From Thiopseudomonas denitrificans (GTDB lineage Bacteria; Pseudomonadota; Gammaproteobacteria; Pseudomonadales; Pseudomonadaceae): a stretch of 64,000 nt of DNA. Positions 21,389 to 28,838 of the stretch are shown here, in pieces. The notes under the pieces are model-generated. The model was not told the origin of the DNA and ran no database searches. It saw nothing but the letters and a program-made list of their open reading frames with translations. The DNA lies in NCBI RefSeq assembly GCF_002866065.1, contig NZ_LNJZ01000009.1, positions 310,001-374,000 of the forward strand, read 5' to 3'. Both the position numbers and the translations under genes were made by a program. The first letter of the stretch is position 1. The number at the start of each line of letters is the position of its first letter.

Positions 21389-22926
21389 ACGTCCTGCTGC
21401 CCGTCTTCGAGCGGCCTGCGGCACTGCTGCTGACTATTGCCGCCTGGCTGCTGTTATGGTTGCTCCACCGGCTCCGGCAACATGGCGGTTACTGGCAGCG
21501 ACAGCTGCCAGCCGCGTTTCAGCCCTGGTTGCTGCAACAGGGGCGCCCATCGCACCACAACGCCCCGCTGTTGCTGCTTGCCCTGGCCGCGCTGCTGGCC
21601 GGGCTGGCCCTGTCTGCGCCCCGTCTGGCAGGTAGCAGCGGCAGCCTGGTGCCCGTTCCCGAGCCGCTGGTGGTAGTGCTGGAGCTGACCCCGGACATGC
21701 TGGCCAGCGACCTGCCGCCCAGCCGCCTGCACCTGGTGCGCGACAAAACCATGCGCTTGCTGCAGACACAGCTGCCGGGGCAAACCGCAATCGTGGTGTA
21801 CGCCGGTTCGGCCCATACCCTGCTGCCACTGTCGACCGATCCGGCCATGGCCAACAACATGCTGCAGGCACTGCATCCCTCGCTGATGCCACAACCCGGC
21901 CGCAACGCGGCAGCCGGCGTAGCCAGGGCACTGGAGCTGCTGCAGCAGGGCGCCAACGGCCATGGACGTATCGCCCTGCTGACCCATGCACTGTCGATAA
22001 CGGAACAGGCAGCCATTGCCCGGCTGATGCACACACACCCGGTCAAACTTGGCATCATTGGTGTCGGCAGCCTCCAGGGAGCTCCGGTTCCGCTGAACGG
22101 TAACGGTCACTTTGTTGCCGAGCAGCCGCTCAGCCGTCTGCAGGAGCAACAGCTGCAGCAATTTGCCGTGCAACAGGGCAGCGGCTACGCCCGGCTCGAC
22201 CCGGATCACCTCGACCTGCTGCAGTCAGGGCTGTTTGTCCGCAGCACAGACGGACAGCTGCAGGCGACCCGCAGCAGCGCTGCTACTGACCAGGGATACT
22301 GGTTATTGCTGCCCATACTGTTGCTGCTGGCACCCATGGCCCGCAAAGGCTGGCTGTTTGCACTGCTGCTGGCCCTGCCCCTGCTGCCACGGGAAACCCT
22401 GGCAAACGAAGGCATTGACGCCCCCGCGCTGCAGCAGATCAGGCAGGACCCGCTGGCCGCCCTGCAACAACTGGATGATCCGCTCTGGCTCGGCATCGCC
22501 GCCTACCACGCCGGCAACTACCTGCTGGCCCACGACTATTTCGCCGGCAGTCCGGGCGCAATCGCACATTACAACCGTGGCAACAGCCTGATGCAGCTTG
22601 GCCGCTATGATGACGCCGCCGCAGCCTATCTGCATGCACTCGAGCTACAACCCGGCCTATGGCAGGCACATGACAACCTGGCTCTGGCCCGGCAACTGCT
22701 GCAACAGACTGAAACCGCCAGCGAGGTTCCGTCCGATACCGGCAGCAACGATCCGCAGCAGGCGGCAAGCGACAGCGGGCAAAGCGGAAAAACTGCTACA
22801 CTGCCCCTTCCCGACCCGGATTATCAGCACGGCTCTCTTGACTCATGGCTCCAGCAAATTCCCGACAACCCTGCCATCCTGCTCAAACGCCAGTTCCAGC
22901 GCGAGCTGGCTCAGCCCGTACCCTGA
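21385..22926 (+). CDS. VWA and TPR fusion protein (BatB/BatC type) with altered metal site
   Basis: A 513-residue protein with two N-terminal membrane segments (about 10-28 and 61-79), a von Willebrand A domain (about 90-285), a further membrane region (about 307-340) and a C-terminal tetratricopeptide part (about 390-440), ending in an acidic, Ser-rich tail. It combines what BatB and BatC do separately in some bacteria. The MIDAS position reads ELTPD instead of DxSxS, so metal-dependent ligand binding is probably lost. It overlaps both neighbours. Confidence 0.85.
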   Translation: MNVLLPVFERPAALLLTIAAWLLLWLLHRLRQHGGYWQRQLPAAFQPWLLQQGRPSHHNAPLLLLALAALLAGLALSAPRLAGSSGSLVPVPEPLVVVLELTPDMLASDLPPSRLHLVRDKTMRLLQTQLPGQTAIVVYAGSAHTLLPLSTDPAMANNMLQALHPSLMPQPGRNAAAGVARALELLQQGANGHGRIALLTHALSITEQAAIARLMHTHPVKLGIIGVGSLQGAPVPLNGNGHFVAEQPLSRLQEQQLQQFAVQQGSGYARLDPDHLDLLQSGLFVRSTDGQLQATRSSAATDQGYWLLLPILLLLAPMARKGWLFALLLALPLLPRETLANEGIDAPALQQIRQDPLAALQQLDDPLWLGIAAYHAGNYLLAHDYFAGSPGAIAHYNRGNSLMQLGRYDDAAAAYLHALELQPGLWQAHDNLALARQLLQQTETASEVPSDTGSNDPQQAASDSGQSGKTATLPLPDPDYQHGSLDSWLQQIPDNPAILLKRQFQRELAQPVP

Positions 22927-24512
22927 CACTGATCTTTACCCTGATGTTCCTCATGCTCGGCAGCCTGGCACAGGCTGCCAGCTTTACCGCACGGGCAGAC
23001 CGCTACCAGCTGCAACCCGGGGAAAGCCTGCTGTTGACCCTGGAGCTGGACCAGCCGGACTACTTCGTTGACCCCGACATCGAACCCCTGCAGCAGGATT
23101 TCGAGCTGATATCCAGTAGCCATCAGCCCCTGATTGAAGAAAACGGCCACGCCTACAGCCGCTGGATACTGCGCTTGCAGCCCAGGCGCGAAGGCAACCT
23201 GACCATTCCCGCCTTGCGGCTCGGCGAGCTGCTGTCGGCCCCGCTACGCATCGAGGTCAAGACCCGTGCAACAGGGCAGCCGGCCAGTCTGGAGCCGGTG
23301 TACATCGACTCCAGCCTGGACCGGGAAGAACTCTACGTCCAGGCGCAGGCGGTGCTCACCGTCAAGATCCACCACTCGATTCCCCTGTACAGCGACGGCC
23401 AGCTCAGCCCCCTGACCATCAATGGTGCACGGGTCCACAGTCTGGGAGAGCCGGCCACCTATCAGCAATATATTCATGGCATCCGCTATGGCGTCATCGA
23501 AATGCGCTATGCAATTTTTCCGCAGTCGGCGGGCACCCTGACCATAGCTCCGCAAACCTTTGCCGCCACCCTGGCCGGTGATGATGCTTCCTCGATCAAT
23601 GGCCCGCAGCTGACAGCGCCCGGGCGCAAGATCGAGGTAAAAAGCGCGCAGATTCCGCTAGTGGTCAAGCCACCGCCGCCCGGGTTTCCAGCTAACGCCA
23701 TCTGGTTGCCGGCACGCCAGCTAAGTCTGCATCAGCAGCTTTCTCCTGCAGACGGCAGCATCCATCCCGACCAGGTCATTGAACGCCGTCTCACCCTCGA
23801 TATCGAAGGCCTGCCGGCCGGTTTTCTGCCGGCCCTGTTGCCCGAACACGTGACCGGTTTCCGCACCTACAGCAACCCGGTCGAACATGCACAAAAGGAA
23901 ACGGCTACCGGCATGCACACCCAAACACAGGAGCAGCAACTGCTGGTTGCCCTGCAGGCGGGTACGACGGAGCTGCCGGCCCTGCAACTGCCCTGGTGGA
24001 ATACGGAAAGCGATACGCTGGAGTGGGCCTCCGCACCGGCACAAAGCCTGCAGGTGGTCAGTACCGGCCAATCTGAAAACCTGACTCCGCACACCACCGG
24101 GGAAAGCATCAGAACCTGGCAACTGGTCTCGCTGACACTGGCCTTGCTCTGTCTGCTGCTGGCCTTTCTGTGGCGCCGCGCTCGGCGTTTGCCGGCGATC
24201 ATTCCGCCGGCCCCGGCAGCACGCAAATCATCACGCCTGCTGGAGGAGCTGAAAAAAGCCTGCATCAACAGCCAGCCCCAGCAGGCACGTACGCTACTGG
24301 ATCAGTGGCTGCGCCAGCATGATTACCATCTGACCAGCCTTGCCCGTACCCAGCCGGAGTTGCAGACCGCAATGCGCGAGTTGAACCAGGCCCTGTATTC
24401 ACCGAGTGAGCAGAACTGGGATGGCGACCAGTTATGGCATGCGGTAACCCTGATGCTGGAGCGGCAACAGCAAAACAACAGCCAGCAGCTACCGCCGCTG
24501 TACCCGCCGTAA
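22845..24512 (+). CDS. BatD-like protein
   Basis: A large periplasmic protein anchored by a C-terminal helix (about residues 427-445), with a Sec-type signal (TLTLIFTLMFLMLGSLAQA) and Ig-like BatD repeats. The first ATG gives 555 residues but lies 82 bp inside the previous gene; an ATG at 22944 would leave only a short, truncated signal. The true start is unsettled. It completes the MoxR/Bat operon, proposed to act in envelope integrity or stress resistance. Confidence 0.82.
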   Translation: MAPANSRQPCHPAQTPVPARAGSARTLTLIFTLMFLMLGSLAQAASFTARADRYQLQPGESLLLTLELDQPDYFVDPDIEPLQQDFELISSSHQPLIEENGHAYSRWILRLQPRREGNLTIPALRLGELLSAPLRIEVKTRATGQPASLEPVYIDSSLDREELYVQAQAVLTVKIHHSIPLYSDGQLSPLTINGARVHSLGEPATYQQYIHGIRYGVIEMRYAIFPQSAGTLTIAPQTFAATLAGDDASSINGPQLTAPGRKIEVKSAQIPLVVKPPPPGFPANAIWLPARQLSLHQQLSPADGSIHPDQVIERRLTLDIEGLPAGFLPALLPEHVTGFRTYSNPVEHAQKETATGMHTQTQEQQLLVALQAGTTELPALQLPWWNTESDTLEWASAPAQSLQVVSTGQSENLTPHTTGESIRTWQLVSLTLALLCLLLAFLWRRARRLPAIIPPAPAARKSSRLLEELKKACINSQPQQARTLLDQWLRQHDYHLTSLARTQPELQTAMRELNQALYSPSEQNWDGDQLWHAVTLMLERQQQNNSQQLPPLYPP

Positions 24513-24516
24513 ATAC

Positions 24517-24540
24517 CCGGGCCGGCCCCGGCTATTTTTT
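24517..24540 (+). terminator. Probable terminator after the Bat operon
   Basis: CCGGG (24517-24521) pairs with CCCGG (24527-24531) and is followed by CTATTTTTT. It lies just past the batD-like stop and overlaps the last codons of convergent xerC. Confidence 0.5.
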
Positions 24541-25419
24541 GCGTTTGGCTCTGGGATGGGCCTGATCATAGACCTGGGCCAGGTGCTGAAAATCAAGATG
24601 GGTGTAGATCTGGGTGGTACTGATGCTGGCATGCCCCAGCAACTCCTGTACCGCCCGCAAGTCCTGCGACGATTCAAGCATATGGCTGGCAAACGAGTGG
24701 CGCAGCATGTGGGGATGCAGATGCTGGCCCAGCCCTGCCTGACCTGCCGACGCCAGTGCCTTGCGCACCACACTGGTGTGGATGCGTGCACCCCGCAGGC
24801 CGACAAACAGCGCCTGCGGTTCCCTGGCCATCCGTTCACGCACCTCCAGCCAGTCACGCAATGCCTGGCAGGCACGGCGGCCAACCGGCAGCAACCGCTC
24901 CTTGTTGCCCTTGCCCAGCACCCTGACCTGGCCCGTTGTCAGGTCAAGGTCCGGCAGATCCAGCCCGGCCAGCTCCGACAGGCGCAGCCCGGACGAATAG
25001 AACAACTCAAGTATGGCCCGGTCACGCAGCTGTTGCGGGCTGTCCGCCGGCAACTCGTCCAGCAGCTGGCCGGCACGGTCCACATCAAGAACCCTGGGCA
25101 AACGTTTTTCACCGCGCGGCGGGCGAACTCCCTGTGCCGGGTTGTTGACCAGCACGGTCTCACGCTGCAGATGGCGGAAAAAGCTGCGCACAGAGGACAA
25201 CATGCGGGCGATACTGGCCGGGGCATAACCGCTGCGCCGCAGTCCTGCCAGCCAGCTGCGTACATCGGCCGGGGTGACCTGCACCCAGTCAGCAATGCCG
25301 TTTGCCTGCCAGAACGCCAGTGCCTGCTGCAGGTCGCGCCGGGCAGCCTCGATACTGTGTGCTGACAGCTGGCGGCCGGCGCGGCGGCCTTGCAGCCAGC
25401 ACTCCAGCTGCTCCTGCAT
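24532..25419 (-). CDS. xerC: Tyrosine recombinase XerC
   Basis: Site-specific recombinase that, with XerD, resolves chromosome dimers at dif. The 295 residues comprise an N-terminal core-binding SAM-like domain and a catalytic domain with Arg146, Lys170, His237, Arg240, His263 and nucleophile Tyr272. It overlaps the DUF484 stop by one base and follows the dapF-position gene and DUF484, as in Pseudomonas. Confidence 0.96.
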   Translation of the reverse strand: MQEQLECWLQGRRAGRQLSAHSIEAARRDLQQALAFWQANGIADWVQVTPADVRSWLAGLRRSGYAPASIARMLSSVRSFFRHLQRETVLVNNPAQGVRPPRGEKRLPRVLDVDRAGQLLDELPADSPQQLRDRAILELFYSSGLRLSELAGLDLPDLDLTTGQVRVLGKGNKERLLPVGRRACQALRDWLEVRERMAREPQALFVGLRGARIHTSVVRKALASAGQAGLGQHLHPHMLRHSFASHMLESSQDLRAVQELLGHASISTTQIYTHLDFQHLAQVYDQAHPRAKRKK

Positions 25420-26117
25420 CAGGGCCCGTCTACGCTGCTGCGGCAGTGTTCCTGCAGCAAGGGAGGTAGCACCCTGGCCAGCACCTGGGCAATGAAGCCG
25501 AGAAACAGCGTACCTACGGTATGGCTGTATTTCTGTGCATCCGGGCTGCCCAGCGCCAGCATGCCCAGCGCCAGCGGTTGGCCAAAAGTAGCCACCGCAG
25601 CAGAGCGCACCCCGGCAGCTACCTCCTCGCCAAACAGGAACGCCAGCTCGTGTTCACGCAGGGCACCGCTGACCACCTGGTCATTCAGCATCGCCGGCAC
25701 CTGTTGCCTGGCCTGTGCCAGGGAGACACCCCGCGCCACGTCGAGCTGATAATCGGTAAAGATCAGCAAGCTCACCGCCGGCACCTGGAAACGTTCGCGC
25801 AGGCCGTCCTCCAGTGTCGCCACCAGAGCTTCCAGGCTGCCGGCATCCAGCAGTTCAAGGGTAAGCTGGCGGGTCAGTTCGAACAGGCGATCATTGTCAC
25901 GTGCCACCTCCACCAGCCGGTTCAGGCGCTGGTGCATGTCCAGACTGCGGCCACGCAATACCGTCAACTGGCGTTCAACCAGCGAGATGGATGAACCGCG
26001 AGCATGGGGAATGCGCAAATCGGCCAGCAGGTCATCCTGCTGCAAAAAAAACTCGGGATGCCGGCGCAAGTACTCTGCCACCACGTCGTCATCCAGAATC
26101 CGGATCTCTTCAGTCAT
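25419..26117 (-). CDS. DUF484 family protein
   Basis: A 232-residue cytoplasmic protein with an N-terminal helical region, a probable coiled coil (about 45-80) and a GAF-like C-terminal domain. Members lie between dapF and xerC in many gammaproteobacteria; the function is unknown. It overlaps the upstream DapF-like gene by 4 bp (ATGA) and xerC by 1 bp. Confidence 0.9.
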   Translation of the reverse strand: MTEEIRILDDDVVAEYLRRHPEFFLQQDDLLADLRIPHARGSSISLVERQLTVLRGRSLDMHQRLNRLVEVARDNDRLFELTRQLTLELLDAGSLEALVATLEDGLRERFQVPAVSLLIFTDYQLDVARGVSLAQARQQVPAMLNDQVVSGALREHELAFLFGEEVAAGVRSAAVATFGQPLALGMLALGSPDAQKYSHTVGTLFLGFIAQVLARVLPPLLQEHCRSSVDGP

Positions 26118-26914
26118 AAACGTATTTGTCCTTCATAGGCCGGCCAGGCCCGGGCACACAGCTGCACACTGTCCTGTTGCGGGGAAAACTCCAGCAACAG
26201 GCAGTCCTGCTGCCACTCGACCTGCACCGCCTGCTGTGGCCAATTTTGTTGCACCATGCTGGCGATCAGCCAGACCGGGTCATGCCCTGCCGGCTCCGCA
26301 TCAGCTTGCCAGCCCTGCACGCGAATGTGCTCTTCATGGGTGTACAGCCAGAGCAGCTGCCAACCGCGCAGCTTGCGTGCCACCGGCTGCAACAGGCGGT
26401 GCAGACGCTGCGGCGGTGCCTGGTCGGCCCAGACCAGCAGCTGCCGGCCATGGGCCTGCCAGTCCAGTATCAACGCATGCCTTTGCGCCAGCTGCTGCAA
26501 ATACCGCTCCAGTTCTTCTGGCAGTACATCGGTACCAAGGAGTCCGATATTGCCATAGCTGGCCGATACCCAGCCGTCATCACGCATGTGGATGTCGACG
26601 CAACCACCGGCAGTCTGCAAACGCAAACCGGGCTGATTGGTCAGGCGCTTGTCGTGCAGAAAGCGGGCAGCACAACACAGATCGGCAAAACAGCTGTCAA
26701 CCTCGCTGCCGTTGCGGTCAAAACTGCGGCAGTCGAAATCGGCTGCCGGGTCGCGGGGAATGTCCACCACCACCAGCCTCCTGAAGCCGACCCCCTGGGT
26801 CCGCCGTGACCACTGCTGGATCAATGACGGCTCAAGCTGCGCCTGCTGGGCGAGATTGTCGACCAGCATCAGGTCATCGCCCAGACAATACAGTTTGCCA
26901 AAACGCAACAACAT
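26114..26914 (-). CDS. DapF-derived protein lacking most epimerase active-site residues
   Basis: This sits where dapF normally lies, between lysA and DUF484. The 266 residues are recognisably DapF-derived: MLLRFGKLYCLGDD at the start, GVGFRRLVV (41-49), RNGSEVDSC (67-75), DKRLT (88-92) and the YEGQIRL end. Cys75, corresponding to the first catalytic Cys, remains, but the following GNGxR is FADLC, and the second active-site segment (ACGTGAC in DapF) is AGHDPVW (209-215). The early substrate-binding Asn is Asp. It is unlikely to epimerise LL-diaminopimelate, so the cell should have another DapF or an equivalent. The ATG at 26914 is chosen over an extension into lysA. Confidence 0.82.
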   Translation of the reverse strand: MLLRFGKLYCLGDDLMLVDNLAQQAQLEPSLIQQWSRRTQGVGFRRLVVVDIPRDPAADFDCRSFDRNGSEVDSCFADLCCAARFLHDKRLTNQPGLRLQTAGGCVDIHMRDDGWVSASYGNIGLLGTDVLPEELERYLQQLAQRHALILDWQAHGRQLLVWADQAPPQRLHRLLQPVARKLRGWQLLWLYTHEEHIRVQGWQADAEPAGHDPVWLIASMVQQNWPQQAVQVEWQQDCLLLEFSPQQDSVQLCARAWPAYEGQIRL

Positions 26915-26918
26915 GCAG

Positions 26919-28166
26919 TTACTCCGGCAGAACCTGCTCGCTGGCAAACAGCTCGGTTACGGTTTCGCGCCGGCGCACCAGATGGTGCCGGTCGCCGTCC
27001 ACCATGACCTCGGCGGCGCGTCCGCGGGTGTTGTAATTGGACGCCATGACAAATCCGTAGGCTCCTGCCGAACAAACCGCCAGCAGGTCACCTTCTTCCA
27101 CGACCAGTGTCCGGTCCTTGCCGAGAAAGTCTCCGGTTTCGCAAACCGGTCCGACCACATCATAGTTGCGGCCGCTACCCTGACGGGGTGTCACCGGCAC
27201 GATATCCATCCAGGCTTCATACAGCGCCGGACGGATCAGGTCGTTCATGGCAGCATCAACCACGGCAAAGGATTTGCCCTCGTTGATCTTCAGGCATTCG
27301 ATCCTGGTCAACAACACACCTGCATTGGCGGCAATGTAGCGGCCCGGCTCGAACAGCAGCTTCAGGTTGCGGCCAGCGGTGCGCTCCCGCACCCGGGCCA
27401 TGTATTCGCTGGCAGACGGCGGCTGTTCATCACGGTAACGCACGCCAAGGCCGCCGCCCAGATCCAGATGTTCCAGGTGGATGCCGCATTCCGCCAGACG
27501 ATCGACCAGCAACAGCACCCGGTCCAGCGCGTCCATGAAGGGGGCAAGGCTGGTCAATTGCGAACCGATGTGACAATCGACACCGGTAATGCGCAAGTTG
27601 GGCATGCGGGCCGCCTGCAGGTACACCTCTTCGGCATCCTCGATGGGAATGCCGAACTTGTTTTCCTTCAGCCCGGTCGAGATGTACGGATGAGTACCGG
27701 CATCCACGTCAGGGTTTACCCGCAAAGAGATGGATGCCTGCACACCAAGCTCTGCAGCCACCTGTTGCAAGCGTTCCAGCTCGCTGACCGACTCGACATT
27801 GAAACAGTACACCCCTGCTTCCAGGGCACGGCGCATTTCATCACGCTGCTTGCCAACGCCGGAGAACACCACCTTGCCGGGGTCGCCACCGGCAGCCAGT
27901 ACCCGTTCGAGCTCACCGACCGAGACGATATCGAAGCCGGCACCCAGACGGGCCAGCACATTCAGCACGGCGAGATTGGAGTTGGCCTTGACCGCAAAAC
28001 ACACCAGATGATCAACACCCTGCAAGGCATCGGCATAATCGAGATACTTGCGCTCGAGGTGGGCGCGGGAATAGACATAGACGGGGGTGCCATGGGTGCG
28101 GGCAATCTGCTCCAGTGCCACGTCCTCGGCGAACAGCTGTCCGTCATGCAAGGAAAAATCAGTCAT
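26919..28166 (-). CDS. lysA: Diaminopimelate decarboxylase
   Basis: PLP enzyme that decarboxylates meso-diaminopimelate to L-lysine. The 415 residues include the PLP-binding Lys60 in CFAVKANSN, the GGGLG phosphate-binding motif, and CSAGAYGFVMASNYN near the C-terminus. All expected elements are present, in contrast to the altered dapF-position gene 4 bp downstream. A second in-frame ATG four codons upstream overlaps lptM; the chosen start gives MTDFSLHDG. Confidence 0.96.
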   Translation of the reverse strand: MTDFSLHDGQLFAEDVALEQIARTHGTPVYVYSRAHLERKYLDYADALQGVDHLVCFAVKANSNLAVLNVLARLGAGFDIVSVGELERVLAAGGDPGKVVFSGVGKQRDEMRRALEAGVYCFNVESVSELERLQQVAAELGVQASISLRVNPDVDAGTHPYISTGLKENKFGIPIEDAEEVYLQAARMPNLRITGVDCHIGSQLTSLAPFMDALDRVLLLVDRLAECGIHLEHLDLGGGLGVRYRDEQPPSASEYMARVRERTAGRNLKLLFEPGRYIAANAGVLLTRIECLKINEGKSFAVVDAAMNDLIRPALYEAWMDIVPVTPRQGSGRNYDVVGPVCETGDFLGKDRTLVVEEGDLLAVCSAGAYGFVMASNYNTRGRAAEVMVDGDRHHLVRRRETVTELFASEQVLPE

Positions 28167-28174
28167 GCCGGCCC

Positions 28175-28315
28175 TCACAGCTCGAACTTGTCTTTGCGGT
28201 GCTCGCGCGCGGCTTTTTCGTCATCCGGATGGTACAGCGGACCTTTTTGCCCACAGGCACTGGTCAGTCCCAGCAAAACCATCAAGCCAATCAGGGGCAG
28301 AATGCGGCGCTTCAT
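28175..28315 (-). CDS. lptM: LPS translocon maturation lipoprotein LptM (YifL/LppL)
   Basis: A 46-residue lipoprotein beginning MKRRILPLIG, with a lipobox ending TSAC (lipidated Cys21), followed by GQKGPLYHPDD, the LptM/YifL signature. In E. coli LptM promotes oxidative maturation of LptD. AAGGAAA lies upstream of the ATG. It is the first gene of the lptM-lysA-(dapF position)-DUF484-xerC transcript and is divergent from cyaY. Confidence 0.92.
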   Translation of the reverse strand: MKRRILPLIGLMVLLGLTSACGQKGPLYHPDDEKAAREHRKDKFEL

Positions 28316-28484
28316 TTGGAATTTCCTTTACTCTTGGGGTAAATTGCCAAAGTATACCTATGGAAACACCGAATACATAGACAAGTCACGCATCAGGCCC
28401 GGATCAGTTTTGCCCGCACAGCATTTGGTGCGGGTGTTTCCGGCCACAACCGGCCGGCCCTGTCCGTCAGCCCGAGGAATCCCC

Positions 28485-28817
28485 ATGTCCCTGAACAGCA
28501 GCACCTTTCATGACCTGATCGACGAGGTCCAGCAACAAATCGAAGACATTCTCGACGAAAGCGACCTTGACCTGGATATCGAGAACAGCGGCGGCATCCT
28601 GACCCTGATTTTCGCCAACGGCAGCCAGATCATTCTCAGCCGCCAGGAACCGGTGAAACAGCTGTGGGTGGCCGCGCGCCAGGGCGGTTTCCACTTCGAC
28701 TATGACCCGGGCAACCAGCGCTGGCTGTGCAGCAACGAGCAGCGCAGCCTGGGAAACCGGCTCAGCGCGCTGTGTCTCGACCAGGCCGGCGAGCATATCG
28801 ATTTTCCGGGGCTTTAA
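28485..28817 (+). CDS. cyaY: Frataxin homologue CyaY
   Basis: A 110-residue iron-binding frataxin that modulates Fe-S cluster assembly. The acidic N-terminal helix (about 9-32, many Asp/Glu) and the central beta-sheet with QLWVAARQGGFHF are typical. CGAGGAA precedes the ATG. A very long open reading from 26637 is an antisense artefact of lysA and is ignored. The gene is divergent from lptM and convergent with cyaA. Confidence 0.94.
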   Translation: MSLNSSTFHDLIDEVQQQIEDILDESDLDLDIENSGGILTLIFANGSQIILSRQEPVKQLWVAARQGGFHFDYDPGNQRWLCSNEQRSLGNRLSALCLDQAGEHIDFPGL

Positions 28818-28838
28818 AGCAAAGGGCCGATGCCCACG

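Noticed and set aside
26637-28817. 726-codon open frame on the plus strand covering lysA
   Set aside because: It is antisense to lysA, lptM and part of the dapF-position gene; only its last 110 codons (cyaY) have family similarity and their own ribosome-binding site.
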